DNA from: Gigaspora margarita
Taxonomy: Eukaryota > Glomeromycota > Glomeromycetes > Diversisporales > Gigasporaceae
DNA: 64,000 nt
Direction of reading: 5' to 3'
Assembly (NCBI GenBank): GCA_009809945.1
Contig: WTPW01000358.1
Location: 197,864-261,863 of the forward strand
Position numbers and translations under genes: made by a program. How positions within the stretch are numbered: the stretch's first letter is position 1; each line of letters begins with the position of its first letter. The notes beneath the pieces are model-generated. The model was not told the origin of the DNA. It did not search any database and worked only from the letters and a program-made list of their open reading frames with translations. Shown piece by piece: positions 35,737 to 47,334 of the stretch.

Positions 35737-36113
35737 AAAGATTCTTTTCAATTGTTTTTTAGTCTGTAAAAGAAAGTATATAAGATCAAAGTTTGCCTTG
35801 AAATAAAGTAATTCAGTAGAGTTAAACTCATTAGAGTACTATCAAAAATTTTATTACAAACCTCAGTCGTTATTCAGTGACTTGCATATAGAAAAGCCAT
35901 TGTAGTTTATATCGGTAATGGCGTAAAGTAAATTAGTTTGTATTAAAGGTATCATAATTTCTTTGTGAATTTTATAAAAATTTCTGTTACAAACTTACCT
36001 GACAGATAATACGTTTTAAGTTTGAGTTTGTATTGAAATTCTTGTAGCTTCTATCAAGAATTACTGTAAAAATTCTCATGTAAAACTTGCTCATTATTCT
36101 GTTAATAATAGTA

Positions 36114-36369
36114 TGGGCTGCCATCAATAGAAATAAGTCAGTTTGACATTTTAAAAATAATTAATACATTTACTTTCACACTCTTATCTCATTGAATATT
36201 GAAGCTATCTTGATGATTTAATAGTCAAAAGAAAGCCTATGATCTAAGCTTCTTATGAATATTAAATCATCAAGATAGCTTCAAAATTCAATGAGATATG
36301 AGCTGTGAAAATAAAGGTATTGATTTTTTTAAGATATCGATCTGCCTTATTTCTATTGACGGCAGCTCA
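36114..36369. mobile_element. MITE, 256 bp, TA duplication, foldback
   Basis: The left end TGGGCTGCCATCAATAGAAA is inverted at the right end (to GGCAGCTCA, 36369). Dinucleotide TA flanks both sides. A second strongly paired block, ATCTTGATGATTTAAT / ATTAAATCATCAAGAT, sits near the centre (about 36210 and 36257), so the whole element can fold. Confidence 0.7.
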
Positions 36370-37454
36370 TATGTGGGTGGAATTGAATTAGTTCATGTTG
36401 AAGTTATTCTAGTCTCTATCATGAGTTACTGTTATAAACCTTGCCATTCTGGTAAGACATAGTATGTGACTCGCTAACGCATGTTATTAATGTTATCCAT
36501 ATCTCAGTTAATTTCAAAGATAGAAATATGCGCATAACAAACAGAAGTCTATTTGTTAAATTTCAAAGATACAGTGTGTAACGATTGTAAGTTGATTTTT
36601 TTTTTAAAAAAAAAAATAAATATAAATAATTAACTGATTATAAATTCATAGTAATAGACAATTACGAATATGACGAATTATTACGAAATTAACATGCAAA
36701 TGAACATAATTACCGATTTAAATAGTGTCGTCACTCAAATTTTCTCACAGTCTAACTATGGTTTTTGGATATATCAAATCATAAACAGTTGAATTTTTTT
36801 TTTATTATTACGATGATTTTTGCTCAGCTTTGCACAGCTCAATATAGCTCAGCTCAACAGCTGCAATACTTAAGGTTGCTTTTTTTATGCATTTTTTTCG
36901 CTTAAATAAGCTAGAAGATTAGCTAATTGCCGCAAAAATTTGAGTTCACGAACTTGAGTGCGCCATTTTACTGTGTTAAAGATCAAAAAATTTATCCAGT
37001 AAATTAAAAATTATATAGCAAATATTCTACACCATCAATCATAACATCATATATAATTAATAATCAGTTGCGTCATATTTGCATCATAAATCGTGATCTA
37101 CATGTGGGTTATATGCAAAAATCTTAACTCCTTCCAAAAACGAATAAATGAAAATCATTACTCCTACCAAAAAAAGGATTTTTGAAAATCAGCATAGTGG
37201 ACATCAAAAAAGTTGAACGATACCATCCCTCCACATTTCATGTTGCACATTCCATGTGATCGTACTGGTACAAATTTTACTAATAAACCTGCTACTAAGT
37301 AAAATTGCTTGGATGTAATGTTGCTATAATATTACTTGGTAGTATTAATCTAGTATTAATGCTCCGCAGGTCCGATCTGAGGTCTAAATCTGAATCATCA
37401 GACCAGCTCGGGTTACATGAAATGCAAACTTTTTTGGACACCCTAACTTACTAC

Positions 37455-37783
37455 TTTTTAGGGGGGTTAGCTAAAGCGGGGCAAAAAAAATTTACGTTTC
37501 TGATGTATTTAGAGTTACTTTTTTGATGTAATTATGGTTAGAGGGCTATTTAGATATCAAGAATGTAATTTATGCAGTATGTAGATCAGTATATTGAATT
37601 TACCAGAACAATACATATAGAGGTTATATTAGCTTTAATATAAACTTTTTAAATTTTTTATCCACTTTTTATTAAGCGAATTAACTATATTTTACATATA
37701 AGCTTTAATATTTAATTAATTTTATCCAAATAACAAATATAACTTTATTTTATTTTAAAAAAACTTTTATAAAATTTTTCTCT

Positions 37784-37826
<43 letters not shown>

Positions 37827-38068
37827 TTTATTTTGTTATCCAAATTTTAAATATAACCTTTATGAAACTTATCAATTTTATCCACTTTGAATAATATAAC
37901 ATTAAAGGCTTTTATCCACTTTTAAATATAACCTTTTGACCAATTATCCGCTTTTCAAATATAACATTTTTGTAAAAAAGTACCTTTTTTAACCAAAATT
38001 TCAATATAACCTCTATATATATTGTTCGGGGTCCTAATTTACCCCGCTTTAGCGGACCCCCTTTTTTA
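37455..38068. mobile_element. Candidate TIR element with internal TTATCCNCTTTTAAATATAAC repeats
   Basis: GGGGGGTTAGCTAAAGCGGGG (37461 on) is inverted as CCCCGCTTTAGCGGACCCCC (38042-38061). Inner ATAGAGGTTATATT (37616 region) is inverted near 38005-38020. Between them, units of roughly 35-45 bp with AAATATAACC and TTATCCACTTTT repeat at least five times. A T38 run (37787-37824) sits in the middle. No transposase and no sure duplication were found. Confidence 0.55.
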
Positions 38069-38069
38069 G

Positions 38070-38854
38070 TCAACTACGTAACACTAACAAATCGGCCTAA
38101 ACTATACCGTTACCTATACCCAACACATACTTTAATTTAGGCCAAATTTTTAATCAAGCGATGCATTATAACGAAAATACCACTGCGTTAACTGTTCTTC
38201 AATCTATCCAATAATTCATAAATATTTACTTTAAAAATGTGCAAAACCTTACGAAAATTTTTAATTTAAAAATAAAACATGAATTCGATAAAATATTTTA
38301 CGAAAACAACACTAGAACCGATATGTAATGCAAAAGTACAAATACAAACAATTTCCTTTTGGATAAAATGGGCAATGTGGCGGTTCACGATAATATATCA
38401 AAATATTAGTCGACAAACCGAAATTCAAAAGTTTAAAGATTAACGCAAACTAACCGTAAATAACCTGAAAATAACCATCAAATAAAATTTTCTTAAAAAC
38501 GCATAAATTTTCACCAGTATTTTATTTTTCTCTTTTTTTATTTGCTGATCCGGGAAATCAAGATTAACTATACTGCTGTACTGTACTATATTTGATTGAA
38601 TACAGGGGCGATAATATAAAAATACCTTGTATTACTCATGCATATGTACAATTAAAATTACATGCCTGAGAATTAAAATTAAAATGGTAAGTTGTCAAAC
38701 CCTAATATACATTTAGGTCGCTATAAAAATTGCCTATTTTGTTTTTAATGAACATTAGATCAACATTTGTGTAAAAGATACAATTTAAATTCTGAATATC
38801 AAATAAATTTCAATTTTTAAATTCAAAAATAAAACAAAAATAAAAATAAAAATA
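38070..38854. other. Upstream region of the kinase gene
   Basis: AT-rich, with no frame or repeat that I can assign. The ~40 bases before the start codon are an A-rich leader (AAAATAAAAATAAAAATA), common before fungal start codons. Confidence 0.5.
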
Positions 38855-40891
38855 ATGGCGAAAGTTTTAAGAGAACTGATTGAAAAAGAAATTTCTGAAC
38901 TAAATATTAATTTTATCGGATATAATAAATTTACTGAAGGCGTGAAAATTGGAGAAGGAGGATTTGGAATTGTGAACAAGTCTTTATGGGAAGAATGTGA
39001 GTTACCAGTTGCAGTTAAAAGTTTAAAGGGTGATTTACGCCCGAACGATGAAAATGTGAATTATGATGATGTTCGTCAATTTGTCAAAGAGGTAAGCTCC
39101 AATCAAAATAATTTAAATATAGTATTGGAAAATTATATAAATATGTATTTTAATTCAATCTAAAGGGAAGCTTTTTAATGCTAATCGATCGTCTTATTCT
39201 TTAAGTTCTATCGACATTTTTTTTTGAATTAATTTTCATGTTGAGTTAATCTGATTTAAAAATTAGGGGAAATTGCATATAAGGGCCTGAAAAAATAAAA
39301 TAATTACATAAAAATGACCCAAAGTGAAAATAATTAAATATAAGGCTCAAAATTTGAAAATTTTACAATTAAAGTACCAAATAATTGCTTATGACGATAT
39401 TGGTTCTTGAACATTGTCTCTGTATATATACTATATATGTCGTACCTCAGATTGGAATACGCCCCATTCGGAATCCGGTTGTCCTGATTCAGAATCGGGT
39501 TTCCCGGCTTTAAAATTCTTGAACAGGGTACCCGGCTTGAGAATTAGTAATATTAGGTATCGTGTTTAAGAATTCTGCCTGATTCGGAATTCGGCTATTC
39601 TGATTCAGAATTGAACTAACCCGGCTTTGGATTCCAATCCGGGGTGCAACAATATTTTGTGATTGTTATTAGTACGCGTTAATCAAAAATATTTAGAATC
39701 GCAAACACTTATTTGTACTCATAGGGAAAGTTAAATAGCAATACTAATTAAAAAGTAACACTTTAGCCGTGAAAAGAAAATTACATTTATGTAATTATGA
39801 ATGTTAAAAAACTTGCAATTTAATTAATTACGATAAACCTGACCCTTGACTGTAAAATTTTTCAAAATTTGGCCTTTATTTTCACATTGGACCTTTATAT
39901 GGAATTATTTTTATTTTTCTGGCCCTTATATGTAATTTCCCCTAAAAATTATAATTTCCAACATTACATTAATCAAATTCCATAATTAATTACTAAATTT
40001 ACATTTGCATAATTTAGATTAAAATTCTGCAAAAAGCTAGCTATCATTCACATATAATTCAGTTTTATGGAGTCACTATGGACAATGAAGGGTATTTTAG
40101 TATAGTCATGCAACTGGCTGAAGGAGATCTACGGAATTATTTAAGAAAAAATTTTTCAAAACTAGAATGGTCAGATAAATACCGTATTGCTAAGGAGATA
40201 ACTTTAGGTCTTACTTTCCTGCACGCTATTGAGATTGTTCATCGCGACCTTGTAAATATATTTTCATTATAAGCATTCCAATACACATACCTTATTTCAC
40301 ATTCCTAATTTCAAATTTATAATATTATTTTAGCACCCTAGAAATATTTTGGTACATGAAGGCAAAATGAAAATCGCAGATTTTGGTCTATCCAAGAAGA
40401 TTAATGAAACGTCATTTACTTCAAACAATAGTGTTATCCACGGAGCGCCTGCTTATATGGATCCTAAATGCTTTATAGAACCTAAATATAAACGTGATAA
40501 GAAGTCAGATGTCTACAGCTTAGGTGTTATTTTATGGGAAATTTCAAGTAATCGAACGCCATTTAAACATCTTTTAGAAGGGTATCCATATGCATTGGTT
40601 ATTCGAATAAGCAACGGAGAAAGGGAAAATCCGGTGAAAAATACACCAGAACAGTACGTTAAGCTTTATACAAAGTGTTGGGATAAAGATCCTAACATAC
40701 GCCCACCGATTAATTCTGTCAGATTAGAATTGAATAAACTTTCTGGAGAAGAATTACATAATTCACTAAATCAATACCTTAGTGCTTCAAATATACAAAT
40801 TAACCCTTTGAGTTTGTCAACGCATGCCGCAGCTGATATATCGGATGAATACGTACATATAACTCAGACTTCATCAAACACCAAATTATAA
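38855..40891 (+). CDS. TKL-like protein kinase, three exons, 342 aa
   Basis: Exons are 38855-39091, 40018-40251 and 40334-40891. Both introns are phase 0 with GT/AG ends (GTAAGC...TTTAG and GTAAAT...TTTAG). The joined frame gives a complete kinase domain: glycine loop GEGGFGIV (residues 33-40), VAVK lysine K55, alpha-C Glu E79 at the end of exon 1, HRDL (154-157) with HPRN after the exon 2/3 junction (N161), DFG (173-175), KSDVYSLGVILWEI (about 212-225) and CWDKDPNIRP (about 262-271). The usual APE is replaced by DPK (GAPAYMDPK, 194-202), so the activation-segment anchor is altered. The C-terminal ~55 residues are Ser/Thr/His-rich without a known domain. The domain type matches the large TKL-like kinase set of Rhizophagus-type fungi. 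Substrate is unknown. Intron 1 is 926 bp because a transposon sits in it; intron 2 is 82 bp. Confidence 0.85.
39266..39942. mobile_element. Mutator-like MITE inside kinase intron 1, 9-bp duplication
   Basis: The ends GGGGAAATTGCATATAAGGG and the inverse of the right end (GGGGAAATTACATATAAGGG) pair over about 35 bp. The 9-bp direct repeat TAAAAATTA flanks both sides (39257-39265 and 39943-39951). A 9-bp duplication points to the Mutator superfamily. Removing the element and one duplication would leave an intron of 240 bp. The centre (39440-39660) has a GC-richer block of GATTCRGAATC and CCCGGCTT words in inverted order, perhaps a second, nested element. Confidence 0.85.
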
Positions 40892-42121
40892 AGAATTACT
40901 AGATATCAAATGTGTCAGTTTCCTATGATGCAATGAATATGACTTGGAATTATCCTTATGTTTTTTTTATTAAATTAGTATGTACATAATTTTATTTATT
41001 GTTTATCAAAGATCCCATCTGACAATGTGTTTATAACAAGAGGGAAATCATTCACTATTGGCCAACCCGATAGTAGTTGTCAAGCAGTCATTGGCTAATT
41101 CGGTACTGAGTGTTTGATAAATGTTGGCATAACTTGCGCATCGGGTATGTGATTAATGATATTATAGATTACGTCAGCATTATACAACTCACATATAAAT
41201 CGAAAGAGGATAAAAATTAGAATCATTTTTAACCTATTAAATAAAGATAGAGGTATAAACACTCTTTATTTTGATTAGAATAAAAAAGAATATTGTTTAT
41301 ACAATATAACCTAAATTTACCGGTACTGTTCTGCACAGTATTTAGTTTGCAAACATTGTAGATATTATTGAAACCTATCAGCTATGGTACGCACATACGT
41401 TATTCTCAACTAATAGTGCATAATTTGGCAAAGTCCATTAGTGAGATTACAGACTTTTAGTTACATAATCTAATAGTTTGCGATTACATACCTGGCACTA
41501 ACTTGATGCATGTGATACGTGATCACAATAATTCCACTCAGCGCGCGCAAATTCTGCCTGGTTATACCTTCACGTGATGTGTTCATCATACTATTTGAAG
41601 TACAACTTCGGTTCTTGTCTAATATTTGTAATACACAAGCTTTCTATATGTTATATGATATATGATAAAAAGATTTTTTTTAATATAATTGCCTATTACA
41701 TCATATCTGCAAAAATGATATTTCTAAAAGACGTTTACTAAAAAGCACTTATGGTGCATTATCACCCATTTTAAATTAACTCAAAAACTTGCTAATTAAA
41801 TATATGCAGTGCTTTACAGTACAGCAGTAAATAAAAATGATCTAAACCCCTATCTTTTAAAAATTAGATATATAAAAATTATATAAAATCAATAACATTA
41901 TTAAATATATATAAAAAAAATTTTATATTTTCAAAATTTGACACTTGTTTGGTTATGAAAATCAATTAATTACTGAAATTTGTGTTTTCTTAAATTGCAT
42001 AAAAGAAGTTTTAGTGAGAATTATTAAGCAAGAATGTTTTTTTTACATATTTAAAGAAGAGCATATTTAAGAAGTTGTTAATAGATGAAAAGATTATAGT
42101 AAGAGGTAAATGGAAGAAAAA
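40892..42121. other. Intergenic, between convergent kinase and small membrane protein genes
   Basis: No frames or element ends assigned. An inverted pair around ATTGGCCAACCCGAT / TTGGCTAATTCGGT (about 41058 and 41093) is weak. Confidence 0.45.
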
Positions 42122-42598
42122 TTAAGATATGTTACTAGTCCCTTCTCCAATATCATCAATTTTTATATCTTCTAAAGGTACTATCATATATTTTTGTTCT
42201 AAATCTTTGAATAGGTTAACAACTTTTCGTTCTAATTCTTTCATTTTGTTTTTACTTGATTGCTGATACTCAACACTTTTATTTTGAAATTTTTTAAACT
42301 CTTCTCCTTCAATCAGTTCATTTTCTAACTTTTGGACTTCTTTGTTTTTATCTAAACTTTCTTTTTGAGTTTGTTGCCAAAAAGATCGGATACTGCTAAA
42401 AAATTTACAACAATAGTATTCCTCACTACATGGAGCAAAAACTAATATTAAACCAAATATTAAAAATGAAAAAATAATTAAGGATTCCCCAATTTTCTTT
42501 TCTATTGGCCAATCATAAGTGAAAGCTGAACAAATCCCGTAAATACACATAGCACACCAAAATGCGCCAAAAGTATACCAAACAATTTGAGTCCACAT
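42122..42598 (-). CDS. Small membrane protein with C-terminal coiled coil, 158 aa, unrecognised
   Basis: The frame starts at ATG 42596-42598 and ends at TGA or equivalent at 42122. The N-terminal part has two hydrophobic segments (about residues 4-26 and 38-58: FGAFWCAMCIYGIC and LIIFSFLIFGLILVF), then a Cys-rich patch (CSEEYYCC, about 57-64). From about 75 to 140 the sequence is highly charged with a heptad-like pattern (QKLENELIEGEEFKKFQ, MKELERKVVNLFKDLEQKY), suggesting a coiled coil. The end is acidic (IDDIGEGTSNIS). It could anchor a cytoplasmic coiled coil in a membrane. I recognise no family. It faces the kinase gene across 1.2 kb (convergent). The codon mix and clean frame support a real gene, but an intron cannot be ruled out. 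Confidence 0.6.
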   Translation of the reverse strand: MWTQIVWYTFGAFWCAMCIYGICSAFTYDWPIEKKIGESLIIFSFLIFGLILVFAPCSEEYYCCKFFSSIRSFWQQTQKESLDKNKEVQKLENELIEGEEFKKFQNKSVEYQQSSKNKMKELERKVVNLFKDLEQKYMIVPLEDIKIDDIGEGTSNIS

Positions 42599-43775
42599 GT
42601 TGAACTATTTCTTAATTAGTACATTGAAGTATAAAAAAGATTTCAATCAAGACAGGGTTGAGAGATTTTACTATCAAGGTTTTTTTTGTATTTTTCTGAA
42701 CTCAAACTTCAAATTTTACAAGCCAAAACAAGGAAATCATAATGAAAAAATCTAAATATGTAAAATTAGAGATTCAAGATTGTTAGTTAAGTGTATTACA
42801 TTCTTAACATCTTAATTAATACTCAAAGTTGATTTTGATACTCACTTTTTTTATGAAATTGGTTCTTTTTTCATATGTCGTCTATTTTATTAGGTAGTTG
42901 AGTATATGCAAATTTTCAAATTATGAACACCCAATTGGACTGTACCTAGATATAGGATTTTAGTACTATAGGTTCTACTATAAATGGTTATAGACAATTT
43001 AAAGATTCCGTGATTCAAGCACGTTACAATACTATACATTTCGTAGAAATTATTTTGGTCTAGCCAAAAGTATTTTGGCATTGATTTTTAATATGCAATT
43101 GCCGATGCATATCTAAAATCAATACCAAATCCTTTTGACAAAGCCGAAATAATCTCTACGACATGCATAACTCATATAGTACTATTATCAAAAGAGATTT
43201 TTTTTATTTGACTATTTACGTTAAACTCTATTTTTAGATTGAATTTAATTTCAAGCGAATGATCTGTGACTTTTTGGAATTATTTTATAATTTAATTATC
43301 TAGTGTATTTGTTCTAGTACAAACGAATTGTTGCAAGTTGTTTAACGTTTAATGCTTGTTGAAACATAACTTTGCCAAATTCATTTTTGTCCATTATTTA
43401 TAATCCATTTATAGCTAAAAATGTTGATCTATCGAGCCACAAGTTTTATATAGGACAATTTCGAAACTATTGCCCATCAAATTCACTATCATGTTTAACT
43501 GAAGGCAAATAACGCTTAGTAAAACTTATTAAATTGTTAGCAAAAAGTTTTGTGATTTTAACTTTTTAATTTTTTGTTTTCAGAAAGTTAGATCATTATT
43601 GCCAAACTTTTTTAATACACTTATACAGTGACTTCATAAATTTGTATTTCCGCTCAGATTATCTAAAACCAGTTCCAAACTTCAGCTATATGTAATGTAA
43701 TATTATGGAAATGCATTATTGTTTGCGATTTTTAGCTATAGTAGATAGTTAATTCTATAATTACGGAATATGAAT
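42599..43775. other. Intergenic, nothing assigned
   Basis: AT-rich with no recognised frames. GATTTTTAATATGCAATTG and AAAATCAATACC-type words near 43085-43135 form a weak inverted pair around ATTTTGGCA / TGACAAAGCC. Confidence 0.4.
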
Positions 43776-43783
43776 AATGCTGT

Positions 43784-44277
43784 TAGTGATACGGGTCGAC
43801 CCCGGCCCAACGGCCGGGTCGATGGGCGGGTCGACCCTCAGCCTGCACCTTTGTGGGCCGGGCCGGTTGATAAGAGAAGTGTTAGAATCATTTCTCTTCT
43901 AAACATATTTTCAGGCTAGAAACTGAATAAAAATCGGCTAGTCGTTTATAATAATGTAAGAGAAGTTGGCTTATTTAGACGATAAATTGNCAAATAGCAA
44001 ATATAATATAAGGATCAGAAATGTTCGGTGGCATAGACAATCAATCAACATGCGTGCCGAAAGTTTCTCAAGGACAAAAAGAATAATAATTAAATCGTTT
44101 AATATAACAAGAGTTCGACAAGAAACTACCTGATGGCCTTTTCACGTTTAATATAGATATGTTGACTGATTTTGCTCAGAAACAAATTACACTAGCAAAA
44201 GGTCGGCCCGGTCGACCGGTCCGAGCTTTTTTAGGGTCGACCCCGGCCCACGATTTTTTCATCGACCCGTATCACTA
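43784..44277. mobile_element. hAT-like MITE, 494 bp, GGGTCGACCC words, perfect 8-bp duplication
   Basis: Left end TAGTGATACGGGTCGACCCC; right end, read inward, TAGTGATACGGGTCGATG. The duplication AATGCTGT is exact (43776-43783 and 44278-44285). The palindrome GGGTCGACCC occurs twice at the left end and once at the right, with GGCCCGGTCGACCGGTCC relatives. The interior is AT-rich and non-coding, with one N at 43990. Confidence 0.92.
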
Positions 44278-44510
44278 AATGCTGTAATTGACACTTGAAT
44301 GGTTATTGAGAGGCATAATGAGTTTAACAAGGTTCCTAAATTGTAATACCTGGCGTCGCAAGCGCAGGAAGGATTTTTGTACTCACGAAAATTCTCATGG
44401 ATTATATGAATATATAAAAGATCAAAGATACTGCTACGCAAGAACCTAAATTACCTAAGTTGAAAAAACATAAAACATAGTGACTTTATTTTTACCTATA
44501 TATAACGAAA

Positions 44511-44514
<4 letters not shown>

Positions 44515-44565
<51 letters not shown>
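44515..44565. repeat. Homopolymer A, 51 bases
   Basis: An unbroken A run. It may be a retroposed tail, but no retroposon body is recognisable to its left. Confidence 0.8.
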
Positions 44566-44567
<2 letters not shown>

Positions 44568-45791
44568 TATAAGAATATTAAACTATGAACATAAAATTTT
44601 CAAAATTTTCATCATTGCATACTGCCTTTATTCATAATTTGGGGAAAGTTACAATTTTATTCTACACTGGTTATTTTGAAACCATTCAAGACCCTATCCT
44701 AGATAAGTATATTAACAAATCATTTTTTAGACACAAAAAAAAGAAAACTTAAATTTCTTATATAGTTTTACCAGAGAATAAATTGATAAAATTAAGCGTT
44801 TTTTTATGAGTTGAAATTTAGATGAAAATGACAAAAAATATAATAATACTACACTTGTCGAAGCCAAGAAGAGAACACTTCAAAACAAAATTATTCAAAT
44901 AAAGAACTGTCTAATTAAACTATCGTAATTTATTTCATTTTGTTATTTTTATTTGTCACATTTTTTGTTACGAATATAATGATTTAAAGTTTATCAATTA
45001 TTTTTCATATGAATTTTAAAAGTGCCTCGTTCGCCGTTTAATTTCTAATTGGCTGGAGCTGAGGGGAACGAAGTGAAAGCCTTTCAACCAATCTACTGAA
45101 TTTTCGGAAATGTCCGGTTCCCGCTTCAAATTTTAGGTTCAATAACAATTGAGCTTAAATCAGGAACAACGACTGGATACCTGATTCTTATTTTAAATAT
45201 AATAACTGACTTTTAATAGAATATATAAACTGACTTTTAATAAAAGAATAGTTTTCCTAGTTAAAAAGTAACAATTAACTACAAAATGTGTCATATCATA
45301 AAAAAAGCATATCTTAAATGTGTACAAAGTTGTTCTCCGGATGATCATGTGATGGCCCCGGCGAATACTTAGTTGAACAAATATAAGTGATAACGATTTA
45401 TATAATCAAGTCAATTTTTCTTCTGTGTTGCACTTTTAATTGCTTTCATTTTGTATCTTACAGTATTCGCGCACGAAATTAAAAAAAAGAAAAGGAAAAA
45501 ATTTATATTTAGCCGATTTTTAGTATAACTATCAAACTTATTATCATTATAATTCAAGTTCATTAAATGACCTTAATTAATAATATATTTACGTTTATAA
45601 AGAAATAAAAATAAGTTTACTAGAATTTAATATTCGTTAAAAGCTCTTTACTGTTTAAATATAATTTTTCAATACTTATTTGTATTTTTGTAAGAAACTT
45701 TTCTTAGTTCTTTATATAATGTTATTTTTTATTATCAAAAAAAAAAAAAAAAAATTGCAACCAACCTAACTATACACTATTTATTATATAA
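44566..45791. other. Intergenic, nothing assigned
   Basis: AT-rich; a second A run (about 18 bases) lies near 45740. No gene, RNA or element end was recognised. Confidence 0.45.
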
Positions 45792-46089
45792 GGCGAGACC
45801 AATTTAATTCCTTTCTCAAAAAGGGGGAGAACGGAACATATGCATAGTAAATTTTAATTAAATTTTTGAATTTTTTTCTTGATCGGAAACTATCGGGCTC
45901 CTCTTGCTCGTCTATTGTGTTCGTTCATTTTTTCTTCGGAAACTTGCAATTTTTAATCTTAATTCCACCAGGAGTTATGCTCTTCGGCCAAAATTATGCA
46001 TGTATCTCAAAGATATTTTTACTAATAGAAAGGGGTAACGTAAACCACCGAATGCTTAACATGCGTTAGTGAATCTCATACGATTTTTA

Positions 46090-46322
46090 CAGGGTATCCC
46101 ACATTTCCGGGTCGGATGTGTCGGATCTAGGTCGGCGTTTAGCCATAGCTGTTAGCAGGCTCTGTATCAAAATTATTAGCTGGGTATTTTTTACTTAATG
46201 AATGGATATGATTTATTAGTAAAATTTTTTATGATCTTGAGGTAAAATTGATCAATTCCGATCCAGCCGACTATGATTCCGATACACCCGACGTATCCCG
46301 AACTGGAATTTTGGGGGCCCTG
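46090..46322. mobile_element. Candidate TIR element with GTCGGAT words
   Basis: The left end CAGGGTATCCCACATTTCCG and the inverse of the right end (CAGGGCCCCCAAAATTCCAG) share a CAGGG start. Both lead into GTCGGAT or TCGGATCTAGGTCGG words arranged in inverted order. The flanks GATTTTTA and AGTTAATC do not match. Confidence 0.35.
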
Positions 46323-46351
46323 AGTTAATCACATACTGTGTATCTCCAGTA

Positions 46352-46487
46352 GTGATGGCCAAAAATCCCGCGCGTGATTCGCGGGATTGTTTACCGGAAA
46401 TCTGTAAATTTCGACCGGAATTACGGTATTGGCCCGAATATCCCGTACATCATGTAATGGATCACGCGCGGGATTCCGTGTGATGCC
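46352..46487. mobile_element. Very short relative of the CCCGCGCGGG hAT family
   Basis: It begins (TA)GTGATGGCCAAAAATCCCGC and holds inverted AATCCCGCGCGTGAT words at both sides. The 8-bp repeat CTCCAGTA is exact on both sides (46344-46351 and 46488-46495). Read with the family's usual TAG start, the duplication would be ATCTCCAG and imperfect. Both readings mark an insertion of about 136 bp, probably with a damaged right end. Confidence 0.5.
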
Positions 46488-46724
46488 CTCCAGTATAATA
46501 ATGTAGCAGTAACTCATGATAGAAACTATAACAATTCCAACGTGAACTACGTAACTCAACCCTAACCATAAATTGTGATTATTAAAATAGCGAGCAAGTT
46601 TTGTATGAGAATTTTTACAGTAATTCATGATAGGAATCAAAATAATTTCTCTGCAAACTCAACCTTAAAACGTTGACAGACCAAAAATCGGAGGGTCTAT
46701 CGAAGGGTCACGAGTTGCGGGGAT

Positions 46725-47334
46725 GTAACCAAAGTTTCGGTTACAAAAGGGGTCGAAAAAGGCGTGTTAGATTTGGCTAAGTGGACAGGCAGAGTTTTAG
46801 GGTAGCGTAGTCAAAATGAGCGTAGTATAGCAATTAACGAATGTATGTGGGTTTATTGTATATCAAGTTATATGTACTTTTACGATTTTTAATAAAGACA
46901 AGTTTTTGGAATTATATATATATATGTATGATTTATTATATGTGAATTATTAAGCAAAGTGGGAATTGAATGTTGTTCCCAAAGGGCCAGACGGCCTTTA
47001 TTTATACTTATTGGGTCCTATTATTTTCATCGCAAGAATCATTGATTTTACCAGAATTATTATTATTATTACTATTGCTAAAATTACTGATATTTTTATA
47101 ATCAGCAGTAAACCTCGAATTACCCTTATTATTGATTTTACCCTAATTCGCCGTATTGCATCAATAATTTTTATTACCCATATATCACCGATCGTGCATT
47201 TCGGACAAATCGAGCCGATCGAGAAAATCGGGCCGGTAAGTCTAAATTTGTTGATACCCGGGGTCACAAGGGCACGTGTCTGCTTCAGGTCACGTTTCCG
47301 GTCTCACAACGTATTATATGTCGAGTAGGTTTGT
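46725..47334. mobile_element. Possible solo LTR
   Basis: The stretch starts TGTAACCAAAGTTTCGG and ends GGTTTGTAACA, giving TG...CA boundaries. It contains an AATAAA near 46892 and runs GC-richer with a simple ATT-rich centre. No 5-bp duplication is visible and no partner LTR was found. The 120-codon frame at 46966-47328 is Ile-rich low complexity and probably not a gene. Confidence 0.25.

Larger units (their letters stand above)
34795..37441. mobile_element. Candidate 2.6-kb TIR element, GTGTCCAAAAAA ends
   Basis: The left arm 34795-34831 (GTGTCCAAAAAATTTTGCAT, then CATGTAACCCGAGC) is the inverse of the right arm 37405-37441 with about three differences. Further inward GATCTGA-words are also shared. 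The interior holds dispersed repeat copy B, a 27-40-bp repeat array and a MITE, but no transposase. A target duplication is not clear. Confidence 0.5.

Noticed and set aside
46966..47328. 120-codon plus-strand frame and its 89-codon minus-strand partner
   Set aside because: Both are Ile-rich translations of ATT/TTA-rich DNA with no motif. More likely part of an LTR-like or element sequence than a gene.
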